DNA of 11,239 nucleotides from Obelidium mucronatum (lineage: Eukaryota > Chytridiomycota > Chytridiomycetes > Chytridiales > Chytriomycetaceae), in NCBI GenBank assembly GCA_025765595.1, contig JAIVFH010000656.1, forward strand, positions 1 through 11,239, read 5' to 3'. The translations under genes were made by a program, and so were the position numbers. This document shows, piece after piece, positions 1-9,051 of the stretch (within the stretch, counting starts at the first letter, position 1; each line of letters begins with the position of its first letter). A model generated the notes under the pieces. It made no database searches. It was not told where the DNA came from and was given only the letters and a program-made list of their open reading frames with translations.

Positions 1-46
1 TCGCTTCTGTCTCTTTTTTCTTGCGTTGAAACAGTTTTGAGAACAT
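1..46 (-). CDS. possible N-terminus of a gene running off the left edge
   Basis: An ATG at 46-44 on the minus strand opens a frame that stays open to the window edge: 15 residues, MFSKLFQRKKKETEA, strongly basic. It lies about 38 bp past the last stop of the decayed AIFM2-like gene and is on the same strand. The fragment is too short to recognise, and an open stretch of this length could be chance. No upstream promoter element is clear. Confidence 0.25.
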   Translation of the reverse strand, partial: MFSKLFQRKKKETEA

Positions 47-84
47 TTTGTTTATTTTGGAGCCACGTAAGAAAACTTGATGAT

Positions 85-1110
85 TTACTGCAAACGCTTT
101 CGGAATAAAAAGCGTCTTTGAGTGATGTTTGCGGTTGTCCAGGCGCCAAATGTACCAAGTGGTGTTTGGAAAATAACCTCCCTTGCCAATAGACGGGCAT
201 ATATTCTTTTAAAGCCGGATTCTCAAATTAGATCAAGGCGGCGATGTTACCAGCGTTTGAATCCCTTGACCTGACCAGTCTTTTCAGTTTGAATGAACCC
301 TTTGGCGTCAGTTGCATGGGCAGCAAGGCCATGGATCAAATCAAAGTTTGGTGTCGTGAAGAATTTCCGTAATGCCAGAAATTGAACTTCGGATTCAATC
401 ATCTCCCCAGTATTCGTTTTGAGTGACAACTTTCCAAAGAGATAGTTTTCGTTGGGAAGAATATGGTTTCCACTTTCAGGAGTCTATGCGTTTCTGTTCA
501 AGAGTGTAGCTCCAAAATGGATTATTGTAACCTTCTTTCCTGGATAGTCGGTCGCGATTTCCCCAGCGAGCTCTACAACGACAGCAGAATGAAAGTTTGT
601 GAGTGATTCCCGGTACCTTTTCGAATGGCAGTGGCTACATCCTTCCACCACCAACCATGGCAACCGAGGACGCGGCTTTCAGAGCGTCCAAATGCTCATT
701 ACTTTCTTTGGCGCTTCTGTTTTAGAGAGTTTGGTGGTTTTTCCAGGGGATGAAATGTTACTGCCAGTAGCAATAACCAGGTAGTCGAATGTTAGAGAGT
801 CGCCGTTACTCAAAGTTATGCGATTTTCTGAAACTTGGGTAACACGAACTTGAATAACCTTGTTTGCAGGGTTATTCTTCATCAAGCTTGTGTATGGGAC
901 CCAAATATGTTCGGCGAGGCATGGCTCGGTGATGGATCGACGTGCGGCCACGCTGTTGTACACAGCCTCACGCTTCAATCAATATCACATTGGCCTCCAC
1001 TTACTTGGTGGTAGTCTAAATCGCGAAACTTCCTGCTAATCATCTTTGTCTTCAGCAAGATGTCGAGCCTTGTAGCCAGTTCCGCCCCAGCGAAAGATCC
1101 GCGGGTTCAT
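85..1110 (-). pseudogene. decayed AIFM2/FSP1-like FAD-dependent NAD(P)H oxidoreductase
   Basis: Pieces of an apoptosis-inducing-factor-2 type pyridine nucleotide-disulfide oxidoreductase lie in order but in different frames. Seen: ANVILIE (about 1000-980), the next segment ending TFDYLVIATGS (978 down to about 765, the conserved family block before the second Rossmann fold), LDALKAASSVAMVGGG (about 695-643), VELAGEIATDYPGKKVTIIH (about 575-515), SLKTNTGEMIESEVQFLAL (429-370), then GFIQTEKTGQVKGF, a block shared by fungal members, and a C-terminal piece with LGTFGAWTTANI ending at TAA 87-85. Breaks: frameshift near 975-980, frameshift near 700, about 66 bp of non-matching sequence at 640-574, in-frame TAG at 486-484 with probable loss of some 20-25 residues around it, frameshift plus lost residues before TAA 249-247, an in-frame TAA just after that, and a frameshift near 178. 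Adjacent reading frames abut or overlap at several breaks, so introns cannot repair them. Intact relatives reduce quinones at membranes using NAD(P)H; this copy should not make a full protein. Confidence 0.85.
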
Positions 1111-1212
1111 TTTCTGGTCTGCTTGTATTTGTATTCATTAAATTTGGTTTGAAACCATTTCAAATGCAAACAAAGTAGAGATCAAGTTGTAGATTGTTTT
1201 TGAAAATACTCT

Positions 1213-1218
1213 TTTATT
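1213..1218 (-). terminator. poly(A) signal of NAA15
   Basis: AATAAA on the minus strand about 42 nt after the NAA15 stop codon, inside a run GAAAATAAAAG. Position and strand fit a canonical polyadenylation signal. The 149 bp between NAA15 and the decayed gene holds nothing else that I recognise. Confidence 0.6.
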
Positions 1219-1259
1219 TTCCCTGTGCCACAGTAAGCACGATTTCATATTTGACGCAG

Positions 1260-4200
1260 TCAAGCTTCTTGAAGTGCCAAAAAGTAAGATGCCAGAGGAA
1301 ACGCCACCAAACAATTCTTGACATACGCCTGCAGCTGGGAATCTCCAGCTTTCAGTCGAAGCAGGGACTTGTGAGCAGCGGTGGCATTCTGCGAAAAGAG
1401 AAATTCTCAGCACAAACCAGTAAGAAACAAGCAATCGTACCTCCACATTGAAGCTCTTCTCCCCTGCTTGACTGGAAGATACAGCAACAACAACGTCAAC
1501 AGCTTCGGCAACATCACCGTTCAAAAGAGCCGTAGTTTCAGCCAAAGCAGCTGCGTGCAAAATGGACGCCTTGCCGTAAGACTTGCCAAACTCCTTGTTG
1601 AATGATTTCAAGTCCGCCCCACCAAGAATAGATTCCAAACCCTCCAATACAATCGGCTTAACTTTTTCGTGGATTACGGCATCTGAACTATTGACTGTAC
1701 ACCGAGTTAGAGGGTTGAACTGCTAAATATAACTTCACACACCAGCAGTGGCCAGCTCGATGGCGAGTTTATGCAACTCAGGGTTCGCTGGATCAATCTT
1801 GTATCCCTTCTTCAAGCATTTGGTCGCAAGCAAGTAGTTCTCTGGAAACGCGTCGAAAGAAAACTTAAAACTCAAGATAAACAGCAACAAGCTCTTACTT
1901 CTTCGCAAGTATACAGAACATCCCAGAATTTGACCTTCGATACGTCCAGGACTCAACTCCAGTAGAGGTTTCAAGAACTTCAACGATTCTGTAAGCAAGT
2001 CGCCTTCGGTGAGTAACTTGGAACCATCAGGATCGTCATCCTTCTTCTTCCCATCTTTCGTGTTCGCACTTGAAGAAGCACCGACGCTTCCAGCCGATTT
2101 TGTCACATCCTCTTTACTGTCTCCCTTTGCGAGTTCTGCCTTTTTGGCTTTACGGAGAGCTTTCTTGCGATCGGATTCAGACATTTGGCCTATTGATATT
2201 TTAAAAACGGCAGTCCTGCGGCGAAAGATGAACTTACTCATCTCATCTTTTTTTTGTTTATCGTCCGAAATTTTCTTGTCAAAGGCAAAAACGTGGAGTT
2301 TCACTGCTTCGACAGCGGCTTTGAAATAGAATGGATGGGCACGAAGTCTGTCTTCCATGCGCACCATATCTATGTACGTACGCATTGTTGCTTTTCGAAT
2401 ACTGTAAGTGTGGAAGTCGAATTGGTCATCGTAAATGTCGTAGAAGAACTGAAATGTATGTTAACGACTTTCAGCTGCTTGTCTAAAAATTACCTTTTCG
2501 ATTGTATTGAACTTCTTCAAAGCTCGACCGTAGTCACCTCGACCAATATAAGCCATAGCGCTTTCGTAGGCAAACCAGGTGCACTGCATGTCCACCAAGT
2601 CATTCAGCTTGTCTGCGGAGTCAACCTAGAGAAGAGGAAACTGCAATGAGATTTATCTTTTCGTCATAGAATGACGACATACCCGACAGAACAAGATGAT
2701 GGTTTTCTCGGCCTCTTCAATGTTTCCAGCACGTAGCATGTACTTAACAGCCTTGGAATTGATGCATCGATCTTGCAGATCCAAGTTTCGTCCGTAGTTC
2801 ATCACGTCCATAGCCTGTTTGACATCTCCTGCGTGCTAAAAAGGAAGATTGGACCAAGTCGTTGCAACAAATTCGGGGATCCACTACCTTCAAGATTCTA
2901 GCCTTGGTCATGAACAACTCCACAAGGGTTGGTGTATGGTCAATAGCCAAATTGATGTACTCAAGTGCCTTGGTTCGATCTCCCAAAAAGTCAAAGTGCT
3001 GAGCAAGGTAGTAGTACACCCAAAGAATTGCAGAGGGTGGCTCCACAACCTGAATATCATCCTCATCGTCCCCCGAAGATGGTGCAGGTTCTCCAAATGT
3101 TGAATGAGCATTCAAGTTTTTGACATACGACATGCACAGCTCCTGAATCTTTTCCAAATTCCCCTGATCAACATAGAGTGCACGCACGGACATGAATAAG
3201 GAAGGAACTCCCTTTTGGAAGTTAAAGCGCAGGAAAGAATCAGCCATACGTGAAAATCTCTCTCCTATCGGAATCTCGTCAGAACTTGTTGAAGTGTTTC
3301 TACGAGATACAAACCAGATGCGTAGTTCAAAGGAATTCTCTTCAACGCGTTTGATCGACGGTGCTCATCCACGAGATCTTCGAAAAGTTCAAACAGAGAG
3401 TTGGTCTTATCCTCATCCAAATCATAATAAAGACCCTTGGTCTTTTGAAGTCCTTCCAAGGCACTGTAACTGTCCGGATTCGTCTTAAACAAAGTCTTGT
3501 ATGCGATTTCAGCTTGCTTCAGTTCCCCCATTTCAAGTAACAAGCGAGCTAGGGTGTAGAATGTGGTAAGACATACGCCTGGCTACTTAAGCGAAACCCA
3601 CCTCTTGTCTCCTTGACGGATCTTTTATCCAAAATAGACTTCTCGTTGGAATCAAGCATTTCTAAAGCCCCTTTGAGGTCGCCAGACTCTTCCAATAACA
3701 TGGCGCGATACAAATGTATTTCGGAGTTTTCATATTCGACACCCTTTTCGACGTAAGTCTAGATAAAAACATTAGATTTCAATGAAGAACAAGAAAAAAG
3801 CTCTCGTAATTGAGTAGCAAAGTACCATAAACAAGTCGTGGTAGTTCTTCATTGCCTGAATTGCACCATCCAGATCATTTGATAAATGGAACGAGGCAGC
3901 CAAGGAAAGCCAAAATTGCTTAACGGTAGGCCTCAAAAGAATAATGCTTAAACAGGCTTCCTGGAAAGGTGGTTGTATTTCTTAAGCCATGACTCGTTGT
4001 ATGTCGAAAAACATACCACAAAAGCCTCCATATTACGAAGCTGCACTTGCATGGAAGCAAAGTCGCGGAAAATACCAAGGTTTTCCTGTAAAGGCGCACC
4101 ACATTAGCCTTCCGTTGATTGTAAAGATATTTAACCTTATCGATGCGCAACGCTTGAGTATAGCATTTAATCACTTCTTCGTAGTTCTTTTCAGCACGAT

Positions 4201-4661
4201 GAATTAATCCATAAGCATGCCAGCCTAAGCAGAGTTCAGCCGCGAATAATCAGATGGTGTTGAAAAAAAGGGAGAACTCACAGACGTGGTTTCCAATATC
4301 GTTCTTGATTGCCTTCTTGACAACTTCGTGAGCTTCTTCTCGTCTGTCCAGACCAGAAAGGAACAATGCTTTCATGGCAAGAGCCTCTGTCGATGTTCGA
4401 AGTGTTATTTCAGTCAGTGTCACCGACCTCCCCTCAATTCACTTCTGCACACACCTCCATGCTCAGGAAACTTCTTCAAGATTGTTTCTGCAGTTTTGAG
4501 ACCCTTCTTGTGTTGCTTATTGTCGTGGAATTTCTAGTAAACCCAAGCAAGGTCCATGAGATCCAAATCGATCTGTCTCGAACAATAGCGATCAAACTAA
4601 CCGCAACTTGGCGCATTAACGCGGCCTCCTTCGCGGGAAGGTCCTGTTTTCGAGAAGTCAT
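1260..4661 (-). CDS. NAA15: NAA15, auxiliary subunit of the NatA N-terminal acetyltransferase (complete, 16 exons)
   Basis: Scaffold and ribosome-binding subunit that pairs with the catalytic subunit Naa10 to acetylate N-termini of nascent proteins. Exons on the minus strand: 4661-4602, 4533-4455, 4386-4282, 4224-4136, 4085-4017, 3960-3826, 3758-3602, 3548-3315, 3264-2888, 2835-2683, 2625-2494, 2448-2238, 2189-1899, 1841-1743, 1694-1441, 1388-1260. Their sum is 2574 nt, exactly 857 codons plus stop, close to the roughly 866 aa of the human protein. All 15 introns are GT-AG and 45-68 nt. Family blocks in order: HGEALAMKALFLSGL, HVCWHAYGLIHRAEKNYEE, VKQFWLSLAASFHL, RIPLNYASGERF, LWVYYYLAQHFDFLGD, TPTLVELFMTKARIL, and the signature MEDRLRAHPFYFKAA at about residue 561-575. 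The repeats are TPR-type helical pairs. A Lys/Asp-rich linker at about 601-660 matches the charged, poorly conserved segment of the family. The start is fixed by MTSRKQDLPAKEAALMRQVA, a normal NAA15 opening. Its start codon is only 52 bp from the stop of the next gene upstream. Confidence 0.96.
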
Positions 4662-4701
4662 GCTTTTTGGTTAGAAAAAAGATGAATGCTTCAATTTTTG
4701 G

Positions 4702-4707
4702 TTTATT
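4702..4707 (-). terminator. poly(A) signal of the secreted repeat-protein gene
   Basis: AATAAA on the minus strand 6 nt after the TAA at 4714-4716. Cleavage some 15-25 nt downstream would fall just before, or inside, the leader of NAA15, whose ATG is at 4661. Confidence 0.5.
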
Positions 4708-4713
4708 TGCTTA

Positions 4714-5421
4714 TTAAATCACTTCTTTCTGTTGAGATTCTTCCTCGAAACCTCGCTTTGGTATTACGCTTTTAGTGCTGGAGCTCGCTGAAGCCACGAT
4801 GCTTTGCAAAAGTTGGACCGTGTTTGGTTTCTTGAGGATTTCCAAAACATCTTGAATCACTTGCTGGGCAGTTTGTGTTCCAACAGGAACAGCAATAATA
4901 TCTTGCATTATTTGACCTAGTTCTGAAAGCGTTTGCGGATTGGCAAGCGCTCCAAGAGTGCCCGCAACTGCCTGCTCAATGTTTCCTGTTATTGGCCCGT
5001 CACCAATTGCGTTGGTTACACCCTGCAAGAGTTGTCCGGCTCCATTGATTGTCGTGGGGTTGGAAATGACTCCCAAAGCGCTTGCAATAATTGCGGTTTG
5101 ATCTGTACCAGCACTTGCAGCAGCCTCGGTTGCATCAATAGCACCTTGAATAACCTTTAGTGAACCGTTGATAATATCGGGCGTCAGAAGGGGCCCCAGC
5201 GCCAAGTTTGATGAAATCAGGCCAGCAGGTTTGGCACCACCAGCGCTCAAAATCGTTGTGACCAGTTGAATAATTGCAGGCAGGTTGGCAATGATTGCCG
5301 AAAGAATTTGCCCCGCCAAGCCAACGGCAACAGTTCCTGAAGCTCCACCACCAGGAATGGGAAGAGCTTGAATCACAAGAGGTATGAGAACGAAAGTGAA
5401 TAGAGACGCCGATGGTTTCAT
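4714..5421 (-). CDS. secreted helical-repeat protein of unknown function
   Basis: Single exon, 235 aa, not a family I recognise. Residues 1-20 (MKPSASLFTFVLIPLVIQAL) form a clear signal peptide, followed by PIPGGGASG. The rest is rich in Ala, Gly, Ile, Leu, Gln and Thr, with no Cys and very few charges until the tail. About four related units of 36-43 residues can be seen: LGPLLTPDIINGSLKVIQGA (75-94), LGVISNPTTINGAGQLLQGV (116-135), LGALANPQTLSELGQIMQDI (156-175), LEILKKPNTVQLLQSIVAS (193-211). Each has Leu-x-x-[hydrophobic], a Pro near the middle, then Gln-rich amphipathic helix. The tail VIPKRGFEEESQQKEVI carries a Lys-Arg pair (222-223) that could be a Kex2-type cleavage site. A TATA box lies 35 bp upstream of the ATG. 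The role could be cell wall, adhesion or surface coating; that is a guess. The gene itself is well supported by its length, signal peptide and repeat structure. Confidence 0.85.
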   Translation of the reverse strand: MKPSASLFTFVLIPLVIQALPIPGGGASGTVAVGLAGQILSAIIANLPAIIQLVTTILSAGGAKPAGLISSNLALGPLLTPDIINGSLKVIQGAIDATEAAASAGTDQTAIIASALGVISNPTTINGAGQLLQGVTNAIGDGPITGNIEQAVAGTLGALANPQTLSELGQIMQDIIAVPVGTQTAQQVIQDVLEILKKPNTVQLLQSIVASASSSTKSVIPKRGFEEESQQKEVI

Positions 5422-5455
5422 TCTTTTTGAGGGAAGAATATTGGGACTGACTGAG

Positions 5456-5462
5456 CTTTATA
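5456..5462 (-). promoter_or_regulatory. TATA box of the secreted repeat-protein gene
   Basis: TATAAAG (followed by C) on the minus strand, 35 bp before the ATG at 5421, with a short pyrimidine/purine leader between. The same TATAAAGC word occurs before the nucleoside hydrolase gene at 8833-8839. Confidence 0.55.
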
Positions 5463-5864
5463 CTTTACCGGAACTAACGAAATTTTTACAGGCTGTCGAA
5501 CAAAATCTATTCGATTATTGACCGAAACAAGGCGATATGATATGAAAATTTAATAATGAAACCAATAAAAACAGTTTGGATGCAAAGACACCGTTGTAAC
5601 AGCCATTGGAAACCGATAGGGGTTTCTACTGCGGTGAACGCACATACCGTACGACAAGTACGAAGATGAGATTGCAACATGATAATAGTGTATTCCGAAT
5701 GCTGGAGTGATTATGACGAATTTGAAATTTGGATGAAAAACTACCCATGAGGGATTCATCGTTCAAAACACTGGTTGATGGTGCCATCAGTCCAAGACCG
5801 ACACCTCTTGCAGAGATTCCAACTGTAACATAAGTGTTGATGTTAACCAACTGGCCGCTTACTC
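5463..5864. other. divergent intergenic region, no recognised gene
   Basis: About 400 bp separating the minus-strand secreted protein gene from the plus-strand aldehyde dehydrogenase, so it should carry both promoters. Open frames of 69 and 74 codons on the minus strand (5759-5550 and 5850-5626) overlap each other, have no signal peptide or family resemblance that I can see, and end without a plausible continuation. I see no TATA box for the dehydrogenase and no obvious repeat. Confidence 0.5.
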
Positions 5865-7489
5865 ATGATATCACAGATTGTTGAAGCTTTGAATGGTACT
5901 TTCCGATCCAACAAAACAAAGTCGCTTTCCTGGCGCAGAGACCAATTGTCAAAACTCTATGATTTTGTAACAAAACAGGAGGAACTGTTGCAAGAGGCTC
6001 TCTGGAAAGATCTGCGAAAGGTTTGAAATGCAATCAATTTACTCCACAGTAACGTTGATACTAGGATCCTGCTACAGCCAAGTCGGAGCTAATGACCATT
6101 GCCTCTGAGGCAGCATACGCATTGGATCGTTTGAATACCTGGGCCAAGCCCGTAGCGGCCAAGAGGACATTGTTCACCATTATCGACAATAACAAGATTT
6201 TGATGAGCCCAAAGAGTGTTGTATGCATCATTAGCACTTGGAACTATCCATTTCTGCTTCTTCTTGGTCCCCTAGTAGCCGCAATCGCTGCTGGAAATTG
6301 TGTACTGCTCAAGCCAAATGAAGTGGCGACTCACACCGAAGCACTTCTCCTCGATTGGATCCCGAAAGTCTTGGATAACGATGCCATAAAAATTATTTCT
6401 GGCTCTGTGAAAGAGGCAACTTGCCTTTTGGAGCAGAAATTCGACCACATCTTTTTCACTGGGAACGAGTCGGTTGGGAAGGTGGTGATGGCTGCCGCAG
6501 CCAAGCATCTTTGTCCCGTAACTTTAGAATTGGGTGGAAAATCACCGGTTTATATCGACAAAGATGCGAATGTGAGCGTCACAGCACATCGTCTCATTTG
6601 GGGCAAATTCTACAACAACGGCCAAACATGCATTGCTCCAGACTATGTCCTGGCTCACAAATGCGTACTTCCTCAATTACTCCCCGCTCTAAAGAAGGCC
6701 TTGGAAGAAATGTATACAGTCAATACACGGGACAGTGTTGAATATACACGAATCATCAACCACAGCCACACGACGCGTCTGATTACCGTCCTAGAACGGC
6801 AGCGTGCTCTTGTGCATTCTGAAATCGTTACAGGCGGTGACTATGACCGTGATGACAAGTTTATTGCGCCATTCATTGTCTGCAACGTTAAGCCGACAGA
6901 TCCCTTAATGGAAGACGAAATCTTTGGACCATTGCTCGGAATAATTCCAGTCGAAGATGAAGATGAAGCCTTGCAAATTATCACAAGTCGTCCCCATCCG
7001 CTGTCGATGTTCATATTTTCAAATAACAAGCGTCTGGTTCAAAAAATTATCAACAACTCGCAATCTGGGTCTGTTCTTGTGAATGATTTCTTGGCAAACA
7101 TGATCATCAATGATGTCCCTTTCGGTGGTGTGGGGGCTTCTGGAATTGGAGCTTACCACGGAAAACACGGCTTTCTCAGTTAAGTTCTAGGATTTCCTTG
7201 GTGTTCATCTAATACTTTTTCGCACTCTTCAGCTTTTTCACACCAGCGTACAATGGTTTGGAGAGGAACAGATCCATTTACGGAGTTTTTCCATGGGTTT
7301 GTGTACCCGCCATTTGCCAATCATCCCTTTGCTTTGTCCTTTGTCAACTACTTCACGACCCACAGAAGACCGTCGAATTTCAAAGTCTTCTTTGATAAAT
7401 ATGTGCCAGTCAAGCTTGTCCTAATCGTGGCTGGTATTGCTCTCGTGTTCGAAATTGGACGCCGAGTGGGGTTGGCCTTTGATTGGTGA
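5865..7489 (+). CDS. fatty aldehyde dehydrogenase, ALDH3 family, membrane-anchored (complete, 3 exons)
   Basis: Oxidises long-chain aliphatic aldehydes to fatty acids with NAD(P)+; counterpart of human ALDH3A2 and yeast Hfd1. Exons 5865-6020, 6065-7178 and 7233-7489 total 1527 nt, 508 aa. The introns are 44 and 54 nt, GT-AG. The acceptor ending at 6064 was chosen over the CAG a few bases later because only it keeps frame, giving KDLRKDPATAKSELM. Motifs: ISTWNYPFLLLLGPLVAA (oxyanion Asn at 112), LLKPNE, FFTGNESVGK (nucleotide-binding loop), LELGGKSP with general-base Glu207, NNGQTCIAP with nucleophile Cys241, EIFGPLLGIIPV, and NDVPFGGVGASGIGAYHGK. Glu207 and Cys241 match the numbering known for human ALDH3A2. 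The C-terminus (about 483-498, VKLVLIVAGIALVFEI) is a single hydrophobic helix followed by basic residues, the tail anchor that places this enzyme on the ER or outer mitochondrial membrane. All active-site residues are present, so it should be functional. Confidence 0.96.
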
Positions 7490-7508
7490 TTGGATTGGTT
7501 ATTTCTGC

Positions 7509-7514
7509 TTTATT
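7509..7514 (-). terminator. poly(A) signal of the nucleoside hydrolase gene
   Basis: AATAAA on the minus strand 36 nt past the nucleoside hydrolase stop. It lies in the 60 bp gap to the convergent dehydrogenase gene, so the two 3' untranslated regions probably overlap. No AATAAA is visible for the plus-strand gene in this gap. Confidence 0.55.
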
Positions 7515-7549
7515 TTGTAGTGATGCGCATAAAAAGATATGATTTGGGT

Positions 7550-8784
7550 TTACTTTAAGACGTGAACCAAAGCTTGGAGTATTGGGTTGGACGCAGCAGT
7601 TGGGGTAATTGCTGCCTTTTTAGCGATCATCACATTTGCACCTTTGGAGCCAGCAGGAAGACGGGTGAATGCTCCGTCAGTCGTTGAGTCCCCCCCACAT
7701 TGTTGGGAAAGCCGCACGTTTGTTTCATAATCAATGACACCAATATTCATAACAACGGCCAGAGCTTGAGGATCCCATAAGCTGTAAGAAGCGTAAAAGG
7801 CATCTGCTCCACCATATGGTGATACCTGCAACTCCAGCAAGTCATGCACGAAAGTCGATGCAAATGATTGGGAAGCAGCGAGGGAACTAAAAATCGTGCT
7901 ATCAAGTACGACTTGGTTTGTAAAGTCCAAAGGCACCAGTGTCAAAGACACGTCTGGGTTGGCGAGGAGTTCCTGTCCCGCAACACAGTCCAAGTATGCG
8001 TTGAATTCAGCTTTCGTGTTTGTGGGAACAGTGTAGAGGTTTCCTGGGACATCAAGAGCTCCTGCCATCCATACGATGCGTTCAACTTTCTTGGCGTATT
8101 CTGGATAGGCGCGAAAGAGGAGGGTGACATCGGTAGCAGTACCAGTGATGAGAATAGTTGGTTTCAAGCCAGTTTCATCGATGGTCTTGTCGATCCAATT
8201 CTTCAAGTGATTCTCAACCAAACCCGGGTTAGCTGCATTTCGCCATTGTCGCTTGGTTCGGTCCAAGCGTTGCACAAGCCCAAACATAAGGTCGGCATCG
8301 AGGATTCCACCAGCTCCAGCAGGAACAGAGTTCTGGTAGAGTGAGCCATTTCCATACTTGAGATCAGTCAAGGATTGGCATGGTCCCACTGCGACAGGAA
8401 TTTTATCGTTTGGTCTGAAAGTGTCGGCAAGATCTGCCAAGGTTTGTCCTTGCGAACCATGACCCCAAGCAATTCCAGAAACAGAGAGACCCCGAACATC
8501 GAGAGATGGGGTATTTAGCGCCTGAATAACCGCAATGATATCGTCGTTATCGGCATCCCTAACAGTAACAATAAGTACAGCTCCTGTCTTTATGGACCAA
8601 ATACTTACATATCAAAAATAATTGGGATTCGTTTTTCAGTGTTGGTTGCTTCTTGGTTTGTAATTGTCACCGAGGAACCACCTGTGGACCCGCTGCCACC
8701 AGCATTGATAATAAAGTCCGCCGCACCACCAGCCATGGCGAAGGAGGCGATAGAAACAAGCGTCAACAGATATTGTACGAGCAT
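7550..8784 (-). CDS. secreted nucleoside hydrolase, IUNH superfamily (complete, 2 exons)
   Basis: Cleaves ribonucleosides to base and ribose; the signal peptide suggests it works outside the cell or in the vacuole, freeing bases for uptake. Exons 8784-8609 and 8558-7550 total 1185 nt, 394 aa; the 50 nt intron (GTAAGT...TTAG) splits the codon for Met59. Residues 1-18 (MLVQYLLTLVSIASFAMA) are a signal peptide, then a Gly/Ser/Thr-rich linker. The calcium and ribose site motif is DMDADNDD (58-65), equivalent to DxDxxxDD. Further family blocks: ILITGTATDVTLLFRAYPEY (about 195-214), VERIVWMAGALDVPGN (217-232), AEFNAYLD with the conserved Asn at 245, and SLWDPQALAVV with Asp321. Where inosine-uridine enzymes carry His-Asp, this protein has Trp320-Asp321, as in purine-specific enzymes of the Trypanosoma vivax type, so a preference for purine nucleosides is possible (inference). 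The frame is intact and a TATA box lies about 50 bp upstream. Confidence 0.94.
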
Positions 8785-8832
8785 CGCAATGTTAATTTAA
8801 CTTTGAATTTGAATCGTGCTTTTTGTTCCGTG

Positions 8833-8839
8833 CTTTATA
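8833..8839 (-). promoter_or_regulatory. TATA box of the nucleoside hydrolase gene
   Basis: TATAAAG (then C) on the minus strand, 49 bp before the ATG at 8784, with an A/T-rich leader between. The spacing is right for a promoter with a short leader. The surrounding interval 8785-9051 is otherwise without a recognised gene. Confidence 0.5.
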
Positions 8840-8932
8840 CCTTTTCGCCGCCTCTCAGACACAGTTTGGAGTGTGCTGTTAGACACACTTCATTACTAAT
8901 CCAACCAACTACAACTGCAAGGGAGAAGAGGT

Positions 8933-8938
8933 TTTATT
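8933..8938 (-). terminator. candidate poly(A) signal of the Pro/Thr-rich protein gene
   Basis: AATAAA (in GTAAATAAAACC) on the minus strand, about 114 nt past the TGA at 9052-9054. It is the first canonical signal downstream on that strand. Confidence 0.4.
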
Positions 8939-9051
8939 TACGGATGAGAGAGAACGAGTAAATGAGGTACCAGGTTGAGCATAATAATCCACAAACATAC
9001 TGCAAATATTCAGTCATAACGAAGGGGGTAACAAGAAAAGAGGAAGTAAAT

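Noticed and set aside
574..640. GT-AG intron inside the AIFM2-like gene
   Set aside because: GT and AG are present and 66 nt is a normal length, but the splice leaves the downstream ELAGE block in the wrong frame.
2744..3543. NAA15 regions as separate short genes
   Set aside because: The frames are exons of a single gene; introns such as 3314-3265 and 2887-2836 join them with conserved residues across the junctions.
4286..4674. Plus-strand frames of 83 and 102 codons
   Set aside because: Antisense to the first exons of NAA15, which splice exactly.
5550..5850. Two overlapping minus-strand frames of 69 and 74 codons in the divergent intergenic region
   Set aside because: They overlap in different frames, show no domain, and no splice arrangement gives a convincing product. 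Described as intergenic.
6065..6084. Dehydrogenase intron acceptor at the later CAG (ending near 6080)
   Set aside because: It would put exon 2 out of frame and run into a stop; the TAG acceptor ending at 6064 keeps frame and gives a normal ALDH3 N-terminal segment.
7868..8344. 158-codon plus-strand open frame
   Set aside because: Antisense shadow of the nucleoside hydrolase, whose conserved motifs are on the minus strand.
8653..8961. 102-codon plus-strand open frame
   Set aside because: It overlaps the nucleoside hydrolase first exon and its TATA region on the other strand; composition is not protein-like and no family is recognisable.
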